From: Ceratothoa steindachneri
Taxonomy: Eukaryota > Arthropoda > Malacostraca > Isopoda > Cymothoidae
Direction: 5' to 3'
Length of the DNA: 64,000 nt
Assembly: GCA_963969495.1 (NCBI GenBank)
Contig: OZ018320.1
Span: 77,242,313 to 77,306,312 of the forward strand
In this document: one piece after another, positions 22,612 through 33,140 of the stretch
Numbering within the stretch: position 1 is the stretch's first letter
How the letters are laid out: each line of letters begins with the position of its first letter
Notes under the pieces: model-generated
Seen by the model: the letters and a program-made list of their open reading frames with translations, nothing else
What the model was told of the DNA's origin: nothing
Database searches by the model: none
Made by a program: the position numbers and the translations under genes

Positions 22612-24876
22612 CTAGGTCTTTCTCCCTAGCCTTTGGAGTTCCATATTCAGCGGATTCAGACCTGCTCTTGCGTGCAGTTCTGTTTGATGAATATGGTCCA
22701 TCTTGATTTTCCACTTTCGTTCGTAACGACTGATTTTATCGATTTCGATGGTTGTCTGCCTTGCTTGGTATCCAGCATGTTTGTAGTAGCTGGGGATGAC
22801 TTGTGTGATGTCGTCTGCAAACTGCAGGTACATCACGTCCTCCCCTACTGGATCAGGTAAGTCCAGTGTGTACACAAGGTACAGCAGCGGACTCAGACAG
22901 CCACCTTGCGGGAACACCCGCCTCAAGTTCGAACACGGGTCCTCTGTAGCCCCCGATCGAAATTTGGGCTTTTATGTGCATGTGTGCATGATGTAGTCAC
23001 ATAGGACCCTTTCCAGGATTGGATTCAGCTGGGGGCCTAAGATCTTATATTGAAGACCTATTAGCCAAACCTTATCGAAGGCCTTTTGTACATCTCGCAT
23101 CACCACGTCTACGTATTTCCTCTCAGCTTTACAGTGGGCAAGCTTTTTGGTGAGAAGGGCAAGGGCTGTGTCAGTCCCCCTTCTCTTGCGGAACCCATGT
23201 TGCTGAGGGCAGTGAGCTTCTAGCTCGGTCAGTTGGTCTTGTAACCTGTTGTCTAGAAGCTTTTCGTAGACTTTTCCTATAATCTCCAGGATGGATATTG
23301 GCCTGTAGTTCACCAGTTGATCAGGCTTCCTCCCTTTAGGTATAAAAATGGTTTTAGCCATCTTGAAACCGTCGGGGAAGTAGCCCGTATTCAGGGAAGC
23401 ATTGTAGATATTCGTGCTTCCCTGAATGATCTGCCGGGGGGCATGCACCAAGTTATTTTTGGTGATGCCCGTCCACTCTGGTGCCTTTTGTTTAAAGATT
23501 TTTATGACTTTCATGACCTCTTCTGGTGTAGTTGGTTGGCCATGGTCTACCAAAACCCTCCCTTCATCGACATAGGCATGTGGGAGCGTGCGATGCACAA
23601 TCTGATTAAGATCTTAAATCAGTTGCCCCTCGAATTTCTGGTCGAATTCCGCATTGTCTTCTGGTGTTATATTGAAAACATCTTTCCAGAATGGGCGGAA
23701 TCTCTCTTCCAAAAACACCGGGTCTTCCAAGTAGTCATCGCCCTCCTTAGTGCGGGTCTTTTTTCTACTTGTAAGACCTTTTAACTTGTTCGTAAGTCGC
23801 CAGAACACATCGGGTCTCACCTCGCTGTCTACTTTTTCAATCAGGCTGTCCCTGGTCTCAGCCTGTTGCTGGTTAATAGCCTGCTTTAGATATTCACTCA
23901 GGCGTCGTAGCAGCGAGCATCTTTCCCGATTTGTACCTTCTCTCCTGATGTCTTCATACACCTCCCTTTGCACTCTAGCGATCTCTCTCATTTCCTCGGT
24001 CCATCTGGGTTGTGGGAGAGTTTTGTACCTCTTCATCGGTACACTCAGGCGATCCGCCTCGATAATGTGGGCAGTGATCTCCTCCAGCTACTCGTCGATC
24101 CTCTTTAGCCTTGCTCCGTTTAGGTCCGCTGGTTCAAATCTAGCAAGGATTTCCTTGTAGCGTACCCAGTTGACCGAAGCGTAGCTCTTGCGAAGAGGGA
24201 TTGGAAGCTTAATTTGCGCGAGAGAAATGGTCGTCAAGATCACTATGTGGTCGCTGGGGACTGTTGGGCCTGGCTCACTACAGTAATTGAAGGAAAAGCC
24301 ATCGTTTGTCATGTTTATGTCGGGCTTTGTTGCTGACCGAACAGTAATATAGGTCGGAAAATCCGGACCTATCCGCTGGATATTTTGCCTTTGCATAATC
24401 ATTTCCAAGTTATGGCCTCTTTCATCCGTGTTACCATAGCCAGCCGTTCGGCATCTGGCATTGAGGTCGCCCCCAAGGAATACCATTCTGCCGTGGCCAA
24501 ACAGGGTGTAGAAGTTTGTGAGGGAAAGGTACCTTCGTTGAGGTGGTTGGTATGCCGCCGCGATTATGAGCTTGCCCACTAGAGTGTGCAGCTCTACAAC
24601 CACGAAAGACTCGTCCATATCCGGAAGGTGTCTGAACGAGAGGTTCCTTCTGAGGGCAACGGCAGCACCGTCGTACCTCTCCTGAGAATGTTTTTTCGAG
24701 ACCACTCTGTAGCCTGGTATCTTTAACTGCTTGTTGGTCGTATCGATACCATGCTCCGTGATTAATATGATGTCGGGATCAAACACACGGAATATGTTTC
24801 CGTATGCCGTGGCTTTTCCCTTCCATCCATTTACGTTGAGTGTCAAGATCCTTAACCTGTTGTTCTGGTTTTCCAT
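22612..24876 (-). pseudogene. LINE J ORF2, APE endonuclease and reverse transcriptase
   Basis: Starts at ATG 24876. Endonuclease motifs are LTLNVNGWKGKA, ITEHGID, GGDLNAR and VPSDH. A stop at 24088 is followed by the linker, a frameshift near 23610, then the RT: VNYRPISILEIIGKVYEKLL, QQHGFRKRRGTDTALALL, DVQKAFDKVW, FPQGGCLSPLLYLVYT and LQFADDITQ (catalytic FADD). After RYERKWKIKM (about 22700) the sequence jumps to DHIHQTELHARAGLNPLN, about 300 bases further on in copy 2. A deletion has therefore removed the thumb region. Confidence 0.9.
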
Positions 24877-24902
24877 CCTCTGTTCTGGCTGAGGTGGATG
24901 TC

Positions 24903-26409
24903 TTAGTGTTTACGGGTTGTCGACTTGCGTTTCCCGTTCCTCTTCTTTTTTAACTCTGCTGGGGAGAGTTCAATGAATGTTTCCTGGTAGAGGGCGACGT
25001 TCTGGTTGTATAGGGCCTCCTCAACCGATTCTCCCTCGCATTGAGCGTTGAAATCCAATTTATAATACTTCTCCTTTAGTCCCACGCAAATTTTATTTCC
25101 TTCCCAGTCCTCCGGGGAGGGGAATTGTTTGCTCGCGTAGATGTAAAGGTTAATTTGGTCTGCATCTACCTTCTTAGTTCCTCTTTTACCTTTTTTTGCG
25201 TTCTCCGAGTCCGAGGTGTCTGTGTTGTCCATGGTTTCAGAGGATTCTGTTTCTACCTGTTCCTTGTCCTTTCTGTTGGTCAAGTGTGCTGCTTTTGCGG
25301 CGTCTTTCTTTTTTGGCCTCAATCCTTGGGTCGGGGCGTCTATTTTCGTCTTCTTTTCTTTTCTCTTGGCTCTTTCCTGGCATCTGTTTGTGATTCAGTT
25401 GCAGTTGCAGTACATCCCCTGAATGAGGGTTGTCAGGGAACTACATTTTACCGATGCCGTTCTTAGCGAGCATTTGATTGAGTTCCTACGAGAATACTCC
25501 TGGTTGAGTTAGGTTCCTGACGTGAGCGTATGAGATGCAGGCCAGTATCTTCGTCGAGTTTTCGTTCTCGATTCTCAAGTAAGTCTTTTTGTTTTCAGTT
25601 TCTGTGAAGACTGCTTTTGCCGCCTGAACATATGATATTTTGCTCTTGCGTTCATGCTCGTCTTTCTTTAGCTGCACCTTCTTCTTTATAAGTTCCTTTT
25701 TCATTGGGCAGGCTATGGCCATGGAACGATGTCCTTGGCCGCAGTTTGTAGCACACTTCTCCATGGGACTGCTGCAGTTCTTCCAGTGGTGACCTGGCTC
25801 ACTGCACCTTGAACATATTTCCTGCGGCTTTGTGCATTCTTTAATTGTATGCGTCTCCAGTTTATAGCAGCGGAAGCAGAATTGTATGGGAGTGAATTCT
25901 TCTCTCTCAATCTGCTCCCAACTGATATTTGCATTAAAAAGCAGTAATCCATTTTCCATTGCCTTCTGAGCCATTGTTGTGCCGGAGAAGACAACCTTAA
26001 ACACGTGAGTGTATTCAGTATTGTCCCTCTTGTTTCAAAATTTAATTATTTCGGATACTTTGGCCCACGGTTGATTTTTTAATATTTCTTATTTTATCTC
26101 TTCCTTAGAGTGATGTCCTATCCAAGGGTCCATTCGTCGGCAGACTACGCTCCTGTGGGTTAGGATCTGCGGCGGAATTGCCGGTTGTAGGCCTATTTCA
26201 CGGAGCGTTCCGACTGCTTCTTCTTTTGTAATACTCTCCAGATCCTTCTCCTTCTCACATATCACAACGTAACCTGTTGGTACTTCGAGCAGTCAGAGCA
26301 TTGCGATCTTCAACTTTCCGTAAACTACTTCAAAGACCTTATCTCGGCTGGGCCTGCTGCTTCCGCTGATGGTGCGCAGCTGGATCCGAGTGGTCCCATT
26401 TTGTTCCAT
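24903..26409 (-). pseudogene. LINE J ORF1, zinc-knuckle RNA-binding protein
   Basis: Probable start at ATG 26409 (MEQNGTT). KVFEVVYGKLKIA is followed by a stop near 26295, and others follow near 26092 and 26036. A continuous part (26004-25486) carries two CX2CX4HX4C knuckles, CFRCYKLETHTIKEC and CSRCSEPGHHWKNC, then a variant third, CATNCGQGHRSMAIAC. This is the gag-like arrangement of Jockey-group LINEs. The lysine-rich C-terminus ends KKKRNGKRKSTTRKH at 24903, 26 bases before ORF2. ORF1 proteins coat the element RNA; this copy is inactivated by stops and a frame change near 25400. Confidence 0.85.
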
Positions 26410-26990
26410 TTTCCCCAGGGGGGCGGCCCCTCTGGCTGCCTTTCTTCTCGTTGTGCCTTATATAAGGCTTCTGGTTATTCGTCGCTGTATTGAATGTATT
26501 CCCTTTACTGTAGGGTCCGCTTCTTCTTCTTGGTAGAGCGCTTTGAAAGCCGCCCCCTCCTCGTTGCAAGCGAGTTTCTATGAACAAGAACTGCGGGATG
26601 GAATGGATGAATGATGGGGGAGGGGGGGTTACCCGGGGAGGCCCCTCAGACGGATGAAATGTGGCGGACTTAATGGTGGGTGGTGATCGAATCAACTACC
26701 ACCACCCGGGGGTGCCGCCCCGTCTGGGGTTTGGTTACCGATGCTGCTTCCAACTTACACAGGGACGGTTGTGTGTACCCTTGTGGTGCTGGCCGGAAAC
26801 TACCCTTAGAGATTAGAGCAAACTCTTCCCCAAAGATTTCATCATCGCCTCGTAACCGGGTGGCCTCTTTCGTAGAGTTCCACAGTGGGCTAATCCTCAA
26901 ACCTGCTTTCCTTTGCGTCTCCAATTATGTCTATCAAAGTGGACCGACATAGTTGGAGCGAGACTAGGTGAATGGCAGTTCAGTTCATTT

Positions 26991-27119
26991 CAGCTCCCTT
27001 GCCCCGATGAGGGGGGCGGGGGGGGGGGGTGCCAGACATGGGTCGACTTTACCTCCTTTGCCGACTGTGACTTCTTGCTGAGCGTAAAATAATTAAAGTT
27101 TTATTCCAAGTCGTACTCA
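26991..27119. other. G-rich junction between LINE J and PLE A
   Basis: Contains a run of G (27010-27030 region). It could be the LINE 5' UTR or flanking DNA; the exact border is not visible. Confidence 0.4.
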
Positions 27120-28508
27120 AGTGGGAAGAAAACGATTTTTAAGGAGTATTTATTCCACCTTGGTTAAACGTAACGTTAGAGGAAATGAGCCATTCATGTG
27201 CATGGAATTTTTAAAATAGTTTTAATGTGCGATTTCAGCTTGTCGCTTGACTGTTGATGGCCGGCTTGTTTTCATTTATTAATATGGCTCCTAAGATGTT
27301 AAGCCTCGCTTTATTAACCTCTTTTCTTTTAATAATGGTGTTATTAACGAGCATATCTCTCGTTAGGTTAATATTATGTACACTCTCTATATGGTTTTTT
27401 GGCCCTGCGCTTTGTAGATGCACAGTTAACCTTCTCAAAAGTGTGGTAGTTGTCATGCCAATACATTTAGAGTTTTTATAAAGCTTACAGTCTTTATTGG
27501 CGCAGGTGAACTCGTAAACTATGTTGGTTGACTTGAGATTTGAGGAGTTTGGGCAGATGTTGTTTTTCATCAGAAGATTGCTGGCTTTTGTTGTTTTATA
27601 ATAGATGATGAGTTGGATTTTATCCGTTTGATTTTTAACCTTGATGTTACGGTTTATAATCTCCTTGATGTTTTTTTCATCTATTTTATAGGCCGTAGAC
27701 ATCTGGTTTCTGTAATACAATTTGATGTTCTTGACTTCTCCATGATTACATTCAGTTTTATCCGCATGTTTATAATGGTTATTTAAAAATGATTGGAGAT
27801 GTTTGTCAATAATGCTGTTTGAGAAACCATTATTCACGAGTATTTGCTTCACTCGTGCTATCTCTTGGTGGAAAAGTTCCCACGTAGAGCATAATTTATA
27901 AGTCGGCGGATGTATGAGCCGATTACGCTTATTTTGTACCTTTCAGGGCATTCACTCTCTGCATTGAGGCATCCTCAGATGTCCGTAAATTTCCTATGTA
28001 CTTTAGTGGTGTAGTTGCCATTGATGTTATGAACCTCAACATCCAAGAAAGGGAGTTCATTGCCCGTGCTTAATTCATAAGTGAATTTTAGCACGGAGTT
28101 CTCCTCAAAATGTTGCTCGATGTTAACGAAATGTTCTTTGTTTTGGACGTTGATGTAGATGTCATCTACGTATCGGCAATATATGTGTGGCTTTTTTCCA
28201 TGATGTCCAATAATCTCTCTTCGAGTTGACCCATGTAATAGTTGCGAAGGTCGGCCCTAAAGGTGACCCCATAGCTACTCCATCCACTTGCGTGTATAGA
28301 TTACCGTTCGGTGTCCTGAACGGCGCCTATGATGTGCATGAACGTAACATGCTCCTTAAGATGTTTTGGTCAAGATTTAGAGGAGACATTGTAGGATGGT
28401 GGTACACGTTTTTTATAATGATGTCGATGGTCTGAGCGATAAGCACACGCTACAAGACCGTCAGGACTAATATCATCCCTTGACGTAGAAAGCCTGTTCA
28501 CGAATGTA
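27120..28508 (-). mobile_element. Penelope-like element, family A copy 2, with inverted 5' end
   Basis: The minus-strand 3' UTR begins at about 27120 and matches 3545-3660 of copy 1. The ORF runs 27235-28440. At 28440, just before RT motif A, the strand switches. Bases 28467-28508 then encode LISSLDVESLFTNV on the plus strand, which is the segment expected immediately upstream of the breakpoint. An adjacent inverted 5' end like this is the signature of twin-primed insertion. Confidence 0.7.
27235..28440 (-). pseudogene. PLE family A RT and GIY-YIG protein, broken
   Basis: RT phrases are TIDIIIKNV, YTQVDGVAMGSPL, YCRYVDDIYINVQN (catalytic YVDD present here, about 28175) and LPFLDVEV. The continuous 3' part (27852-27235) contains YKIDEKNIKEIINRNIKVK, VYEFTCANKDCKLY and KCIGMTTTTLLRRLTVHLQS, the GIY (degenerate) and YIG (CIG) halves. 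It ends with the terminal phrase RLNILGAILINENKPAI and a stop at 27235. Frameshifts occur near 28250 and 27940. Comparison with copy 1 shows that the 11-base loss of YVDD there is copy-specific. Confidence 0.85.
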
Positions 28509-30304
28509 AACATGCTTGATCCTAACTGGGAAAGGAGCTCGCTCCTTCGGCGCCTAAGTACCGAGTTAAAAGAGGCTATCAACCTCCAACAGGGGGAAAT
28601 ATGAACAACCTGATAGCCAAAGTCGATAGAGAGCAGAACCCAGCTAAATTCTGGCGTCAAGTCAAGAACCTAAAGGGACTAACTGCAAGAACTAAGGCTC
28701 GAATAAAAGAGAACGGAGACTATATAGAGGACCCAGTGGTTCTAGAAGACAGATTCAGGAATTTCTGAAAAAACGTCTTCGAGATCACCCCAGAAGACAA
28801 CAAAGAGTTTGACCAGGAATTCGAAGGCCAACTGATCGAAGAATTGAATCAGGTTATGCACCGCACGCACGGCGGACCATGGGCGTCCCATAACACCAGA
28901 GGAAGTCATGCCCACTGTAAGAACCTTTGAACAAAAGGCACCAGGCTGGACGGGCATCACCAGAAACAACTTGGTAAATGCCCCACAGCAGATTATTCAG
29001 GGAATTACAAACGTTTTCAACACTTCCCTGAATACGGGTTACTTCCCGGAAGGTTTTAAGATTGCTAAAATAATCTTCATACCCAGGGGAGGTAAACCCC
29101 TGATGAACTGGTCAATTACAGGTTAATCTCCCTGCTGGAATTCGTTGCGAAAGTCTACAAGAAGCTCCTAGCTGACAGGCTTCAAGAGCAACTAGCCGAG
29201 CTAGGAGCTTACAATCCTCATCAGCACGGGTTCCGCAGGGAGCGAGGAACGAAAACAGCCCTCGCCCTCCTAACGGAAAAACTCGCATGCAGCAAAGCTG
29301 AGAGAAAGTACGTAGACGTGGTGCTGTGGGATGTAAAGAAGGCCTTCGATAAAGTATGGCTGAGAGGGCTACAATTCAAGATCCTCAACCTCCAGCTAAA
29401 CCCAATCTTGGAAAGGGTCCTTTGTAACTCTGTCACGGATAGGAAAGCCCAAATCGCGATCGAGGGCTGCAAGGGGCCCGAATTCGAACTCGAGGCGGGA
29501 TTTCCACAAGGCAGCTGTCTGAGTCCTTTGTTGTACCTCGTGTACACAATGGACCTTTCTGCTCCAGTGAGGTACGATTCGATGTATCCGCAATACCTAG
29601 ATGACATCACTCAAATCGTCCTAAGTCCATTCAGGAACGCTGGAAGTAAAGCAAGGGCGACAGCTGCCGAGATTGACAACATCAATCGCTATGAAAAAAA
29701 AGTGGAAGATAAAGACCAACCGCCAGAAGTTCACCATAATTCCAATGAACCGCCAGAAAGTAGACAACGTCTTCGTCGACAACGAACTCTATCCGTACTC
29801 TAACGAGGGAAAGGTACTGCCCTTACGACTCTATAAAACAGGATACAAGGCCCACGTAAAAACCAAAGTCTCCTAATCAAAAGAGAGCTGAAAAAACTGA
29901 ACCGTTTCCGAAGCCTCAACGTGTCAAACAAGAAAAAGCTATACATGGCCCCGGTACGCTCCGTCCTGGTGTACCCTGCTGTGATCATGCAGATGGCAAG
30001 CTATAACACTCCCAGGACGATGCAGAGGGTACAGAACAAAGCCACACTGCTTATAACTGGCCTGAAAAGGATCGACCATATTCGACAATCGGTTCTACAT
30101 GAAAGAATCAGACTAAAACCGATCAATATCGAGATCCAAAGGCTAGGGAGAAAGACGTGGGACAAAGTCCACGACGAAATACTCCCTGGTACACACAACA
30201 ATTTAGACATACCAGAAAACAGAAGACGCACAGTAGAAAGAACATCTCTATTCCCCAGCGGAAAAACCTGTGCGAGAGAGAACATAATACCAATATTCAC
30301 ATAG
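28509..30304 (+). pseudogene. LINE J ORF2 RT domain, frameshifted
   Basis: Frames give FEITPEDNKEFDQEFEGQLI, KAPGWTGITRNNLVNAPQQI, HQHGFRRERGTKTALALL, DVKKAFDKVW, LEAGFPQGSCLSPLLYLVYT and PQYLDDITQ, where the usual FADD/YADD is YLDD. The C-terminal thumb and tail (MAPVRSVLVYPAVIMQMASY, RVQNKATLLITGLKRI) are present here but deleted in copy 1. Stops and shifts lie near 28602, 28768, 28880, 29120 and 29690. The endonuclease is absent because the copy starts downstream of it. Confidence 0.88.
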
Positions 30305-30334
30305 CGATATACAAAGGAAATTTTACTTTAGTAA

Positions 30335-30655
30335 AAGAGGCGAAGTGCCCAAATTGAAAATCGAAATTTAAACCCAATGCAAATGAAACTCAAACAAAGT
30401 CAATTAACTTTAACAAAAGAGGCGAAGTGCCCAAATTAAAATAAAAAATAAAAAGAGGCGAAATGCCCAAACACAAATTCAATTCAAAACAAACTCAATC
30501 AAAGATAATTAATTTTAACAAAAAGAGGCGAAGTGCCCATATTAAATTTAACAAACAAAGAGAAGTGAAGAATAAATCAACAAAATTAACCAAATTATAA
30601 TAAGAAAAGGAAGATAAATTAACATAAACAAGAAGAGGCGAAGTGCCCAAACTAA
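30335..30655 (+). repeat. Degenerate repeat in LINE J 3' UTR
   Basis: Five copies of AAGAGGCGAAGTGCCCA or close variants, at about 30337, 30417, 30453, 30524 and 30635, irregularly spaced by 36-111 bp. Each contains GGC...GCC, able to form a tiny stem. Copy 1 retains one diverged copy. Confidence 0.85.
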
Positions 30656-30783
30656 GATTTAAACTGAACATAATAAATGAATAACTAAATATAATAAAAC
30701 AAGAGTTAATTAGCAGAATAAAAACCCATTAAAAGGCTTGAAAGCCACGACGAAGGAACAAATTAAACAAATCAAATAAATAA

Positions 30784-30787
<4 letters not shown>

Positions 30788-30862
<75 letters not shown>
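30788..30862. repeat. (TA)n tract
   Basis: About 75 bp of TA repeat at the 3' end of LINE J copy 2. The segment 30863-31044 after it shows nothing I recognise. Confidence 0.97.
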
Positions 30863-30867
<5 letters not shown>

Positions 30868-31044
30868 CAATGGAAGAACCTGATTGTCATCGACGGTCAG
30901 CATAATTATTGACGGAGGACTAAAGTCTATGAAACTAACAAGAAGAAGCATGCTAGTGATGCCCTAACACCAGGGCAACCTAGTAGACATTTTCACACTT
31001 TTGAAAACGTACCACACATTTCATCACTTTCATAAATCAATTAA

Positions 31045-31265
31045 TTAATTTCTTCCTACTTTCTGCCAGATCCTCACTCCACTCATTGCATCGGTAAAAG
31101 AGGCAAGAACATTTCAAAACGCTCCGAAGATCATCGAGTAAGATCGAAAGCTTAGCAATTTAGTTTGGTTTTTAACAAGCACATAAAAAAGATAGTTAGA
31201 AGAAGAGAAAGTTGCCAAAGGAAATTAATTAAGTCAAAATACACAATGGTCTTCAACAAAATTTG
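31045..31265 (+). mobile_element. PLE tail, family A-like, plus orientation
   Basis: Mirror partner of 21820-22090. It has a CCGAAGATCATCG...GATCGAAAGC core (31125-31152), then [20 protein letters not shown] and MVFNKICI before the TA tract. The N-terminal ORF phrase stops at FNKICI exactly where TA repeats start, as in the 3.3-kb copy. Confidence 0.78.
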
Positions 31266-31279
31266 CATATATCTATATA

Positions 31280-31328
<49 letters not shown>

Positions 31329-31333
31329 ATATA

Positions 31334-31416
<83 letters not shown>
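31266..31416. repeat. (TA)n tract with TATC interruptions
   Basis: About 150 bp of TA repeat with two pairs of TATC units. Confidence 0.97.
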
Positions 31417-31418
<2 letters not shown>

Positions 31419-31500
31419 GTTGAGGATGGTAGCGTCGTGGACAAATAAGCGATGATTTGCTTGATGACATAGGTTCAAATCCAATTCCTTTATTCATTTT
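31417..31500 (+). mobile_element. tRNA-derived SINE remnant
   Basis: TAGCGTCGTGG fits a pol III A box and AGGTTCAAATCC (about 31469-31480) a B box, with spacing typical of a tRNA-derived SINE head. No body or target duplication was identified. Confidence 0.45.
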
Positions 31501-31645
31501 CATATAATGGTTAAAATAGTTTGCCCTATATTTCCGTTTCTATATCTCCCATTTTCTTTCTTAATCTTTCATTGGTTCACGTAATATTCTCCTTAGCGTT
31601 TTTCCGGGTTGTGTAACGAATTTTCATTTCTCTGGGCCTTTAAAT

Positions 31646-31646
<1 letters not shown>

Positions 31647-31725
<79 letters not shown>
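31647..31725. repeat. (CA)n-(TA)n compound tract
   Basis: About 25 bp CA followed by about 54 bp TA. Confidence 0.97.
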
Positions 31726-31727
<2 letters not shown>

Positions 31728-31844
31728 AGCAATTACAAGTTCTGCAGGTGATAACAACCACCACAGGGCTTTCGCCATATTTATTTTCTGCCTTTCAAAA
31801 CAATTTTAAAGACAAAGAAAGATGCAGAAACTTTGTATTGCAAG

Positions 31845-32210
31845 CTATATAATAATATAGTACAAGAGAAAGAGAAATTTGACAAGAATGAGCAATGAGA
31901 CAATAAACCGGAGTTTCTTAGAGGTAAGAGAAAACGACGTAAGAAAAACATTAGAATTAAAGAGAGCAGAGGCGTCACAATGAAGGCAATCCTTTACCGA
32001 GAAGACAGAAATAACATCCGGGAAAAAAAAGTTTGAAATTCCTGGCCGAGAATCGAACTCGGTAATCAGCATACCCGGGTTCGAGTCCCGGCCAGGAATT
32101 TTAAACTTTTTTCCCTCGGGCGTTATTTCTGTCTTCTCAGTAAAGGGTTGCCTCTAAAAAAAACTCCAGTTTCTTGTCTTATTGTTCATTCACGTCAAAT
32201 TTCTCTTTCT

Positions 32211-32211
<1 letters not shown>
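31845..32211. repeat. Fold-back with tRNA-like core next to (TA)n
   Basis: The arms 31863-32047 and 32090-32211 are inverted copies (GAAGACAGAAATAAC, AAAGAGAAATTTGAC and their complements). At the centre, B-box-like GGTTCGAGTCCC (plus, about 32078) faces GAGTTCGATTCTC (minus, about 32050), both followed by GGCCAGGAATT. Each arm therefore ends in a tRNA 3'-half-like sequence. The architecture matches the 21.26-21.53 kb fold-back. Confidence 0.65.

Positions 32212-32290
<79 letters not shown>
32212..32290. repeat. (TA)n tract
   Basis: About 79 bp of TA repeat between two fold-backs. Confidence 0.97.
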
Positions 32291-32291
<1 letters not shown>

Positions 32292-32491
32292 CATGAAAGA
32301 CTCGACGTATAGGTGAGAATGGATGGGGAGAAAAAAAGTCCAGACACTACACAGAGCTCTTTATTGGCGTTTCGCCTCTTGGCTTCCTCAGAATGGAACT
32401 GACAAGAGAGATGGAAGATCGCCGCTCGACCATTCGTAAAGTTAGTTAGAGCTCTGTGTAATGTCTGGATTTTTTTCTCCCCATCCATTCT

Positions 32492-32493
<2 letters not shown>
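32291..32493 (-). mobile_element. PLE tail fold-back, family D
   Basis: Arms with GAGAATGGATGGGGAG at the left and its complement at the right, between (TA)n tracts. The minus strand carries CTGAGGAAGCCAAGAGGCGAAACG (hammerhead-like, 32391-32369). The same sequence forms the larger fold-back at 48.6-49.4 kb. Confidence 0.75.

Positions 32494-32585
<92 letters not shown>
32494..32585. repeat. (TA)n tract
   Basis: About 90 bp of TA repeat next to PLE family C. Confidence 0.97.
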
Positions 32586-32588
<3 letters not shown>

Positions 32589-32622
32589 TCACGGATGTTT
32601 GTTCTCGCCTCGAAGACCCCGT

Positions 32623-33140
32623 TCAAAAACTTGTAAGAAATATTAAGAAAATAGAAGTTAAAATTAATAACGCAGCCACAGCTGTGGACTTTAATAGTAC
32701 ATGCATATACGAGTAATTGTAAGACTTATAAATTTGATGATTTTCATTGGACATATGTAGAAATAAACTCGAGTAGATGGCACCATGTCGAATATCGCAT
32801 TTATGCTCATTCATTCTCTTGGAAAATATGTTGCTTTTACCGATATATACATCATTACATGATTTGCATGGAACAAAATAAACTTCCTGTTCTTTATCGA
32901 TCGATCTATTTTTGGATAAGCTATTTCTGATCGTATTCTCGTACTGAAAGACAACATTGATGTTGATGGTCCGTCCAACTTTTTGAACTTGATTAACTGG
33001 GGGGCGTATGAGAAAGTAACATAATATTTGTCATATTTGTTTTCCTTGTAATTACGAGTAGCTGGGGAGTAATAGGTGGTTCTGGCTTTATAGTGACACT
33101 TTTCTATGAACCAAAAGGGATATTGCAGCTCAATGAATGT
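32623..33140 (-). pseudogene. PLE family C GIY-YIG nuclease region, frameshifted
   Basis: Several frames together give EQEVYFVPCKSCNDVYIGKS, where VYF and YIG are the two halves of the GIY-YIG fold, then SKRMNEHKCDIRHG. The terminal frame 32814-32623 follows. Stops interrupt between 33140 and 32815. Confidence 0.75.

Larger units (their letters stand above)
22285..26990 (-). mobile_element. Jockey-like LINE J, copy 1 (nearly full length, broken)
   Basis: From high to low coordinates: a G/C-rich 5' region (to about 26700), ORF1 with zinc knuckles, ORF2 with APE endonuclease and RT, and a 3' UTR with one GAGGCAAAATGCCC motif (about 22420) and GGCTTGAATGCCGCGACGG (22297-22279). The same 3' phrases occur in the plus-strand copy at 28.5-30.8 kb. 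Confidence 0.85.
28509..30785 (+). mobile_element. LINE J, copy 2 (5'-truncated, opposite orientation)
   Basis: Begins in the ORF2 linker at the PLE junction (LDPNWERSSLLRRL) and runs through the RT and C-terminus to a 3' UTR with repeated GAGGCGAAGTGCCC motifs, GGCTTGAAAGCCACGACG, and an (AAAT)n-like end at about 30770-30787. Confidence 0.85.

Noticed and set aside
25125..25466. Plus-strand hydrophobic ORF
   Set aside because: It is the reverse-strand shadow of the lysine-rich ORF1 end of LINE J.
32048..32100. Pair of tRNA genes facing each other
   Set aside because: Only B-box/3'-half-like sequences are present in each arm, with no A box or full cloverleaf.
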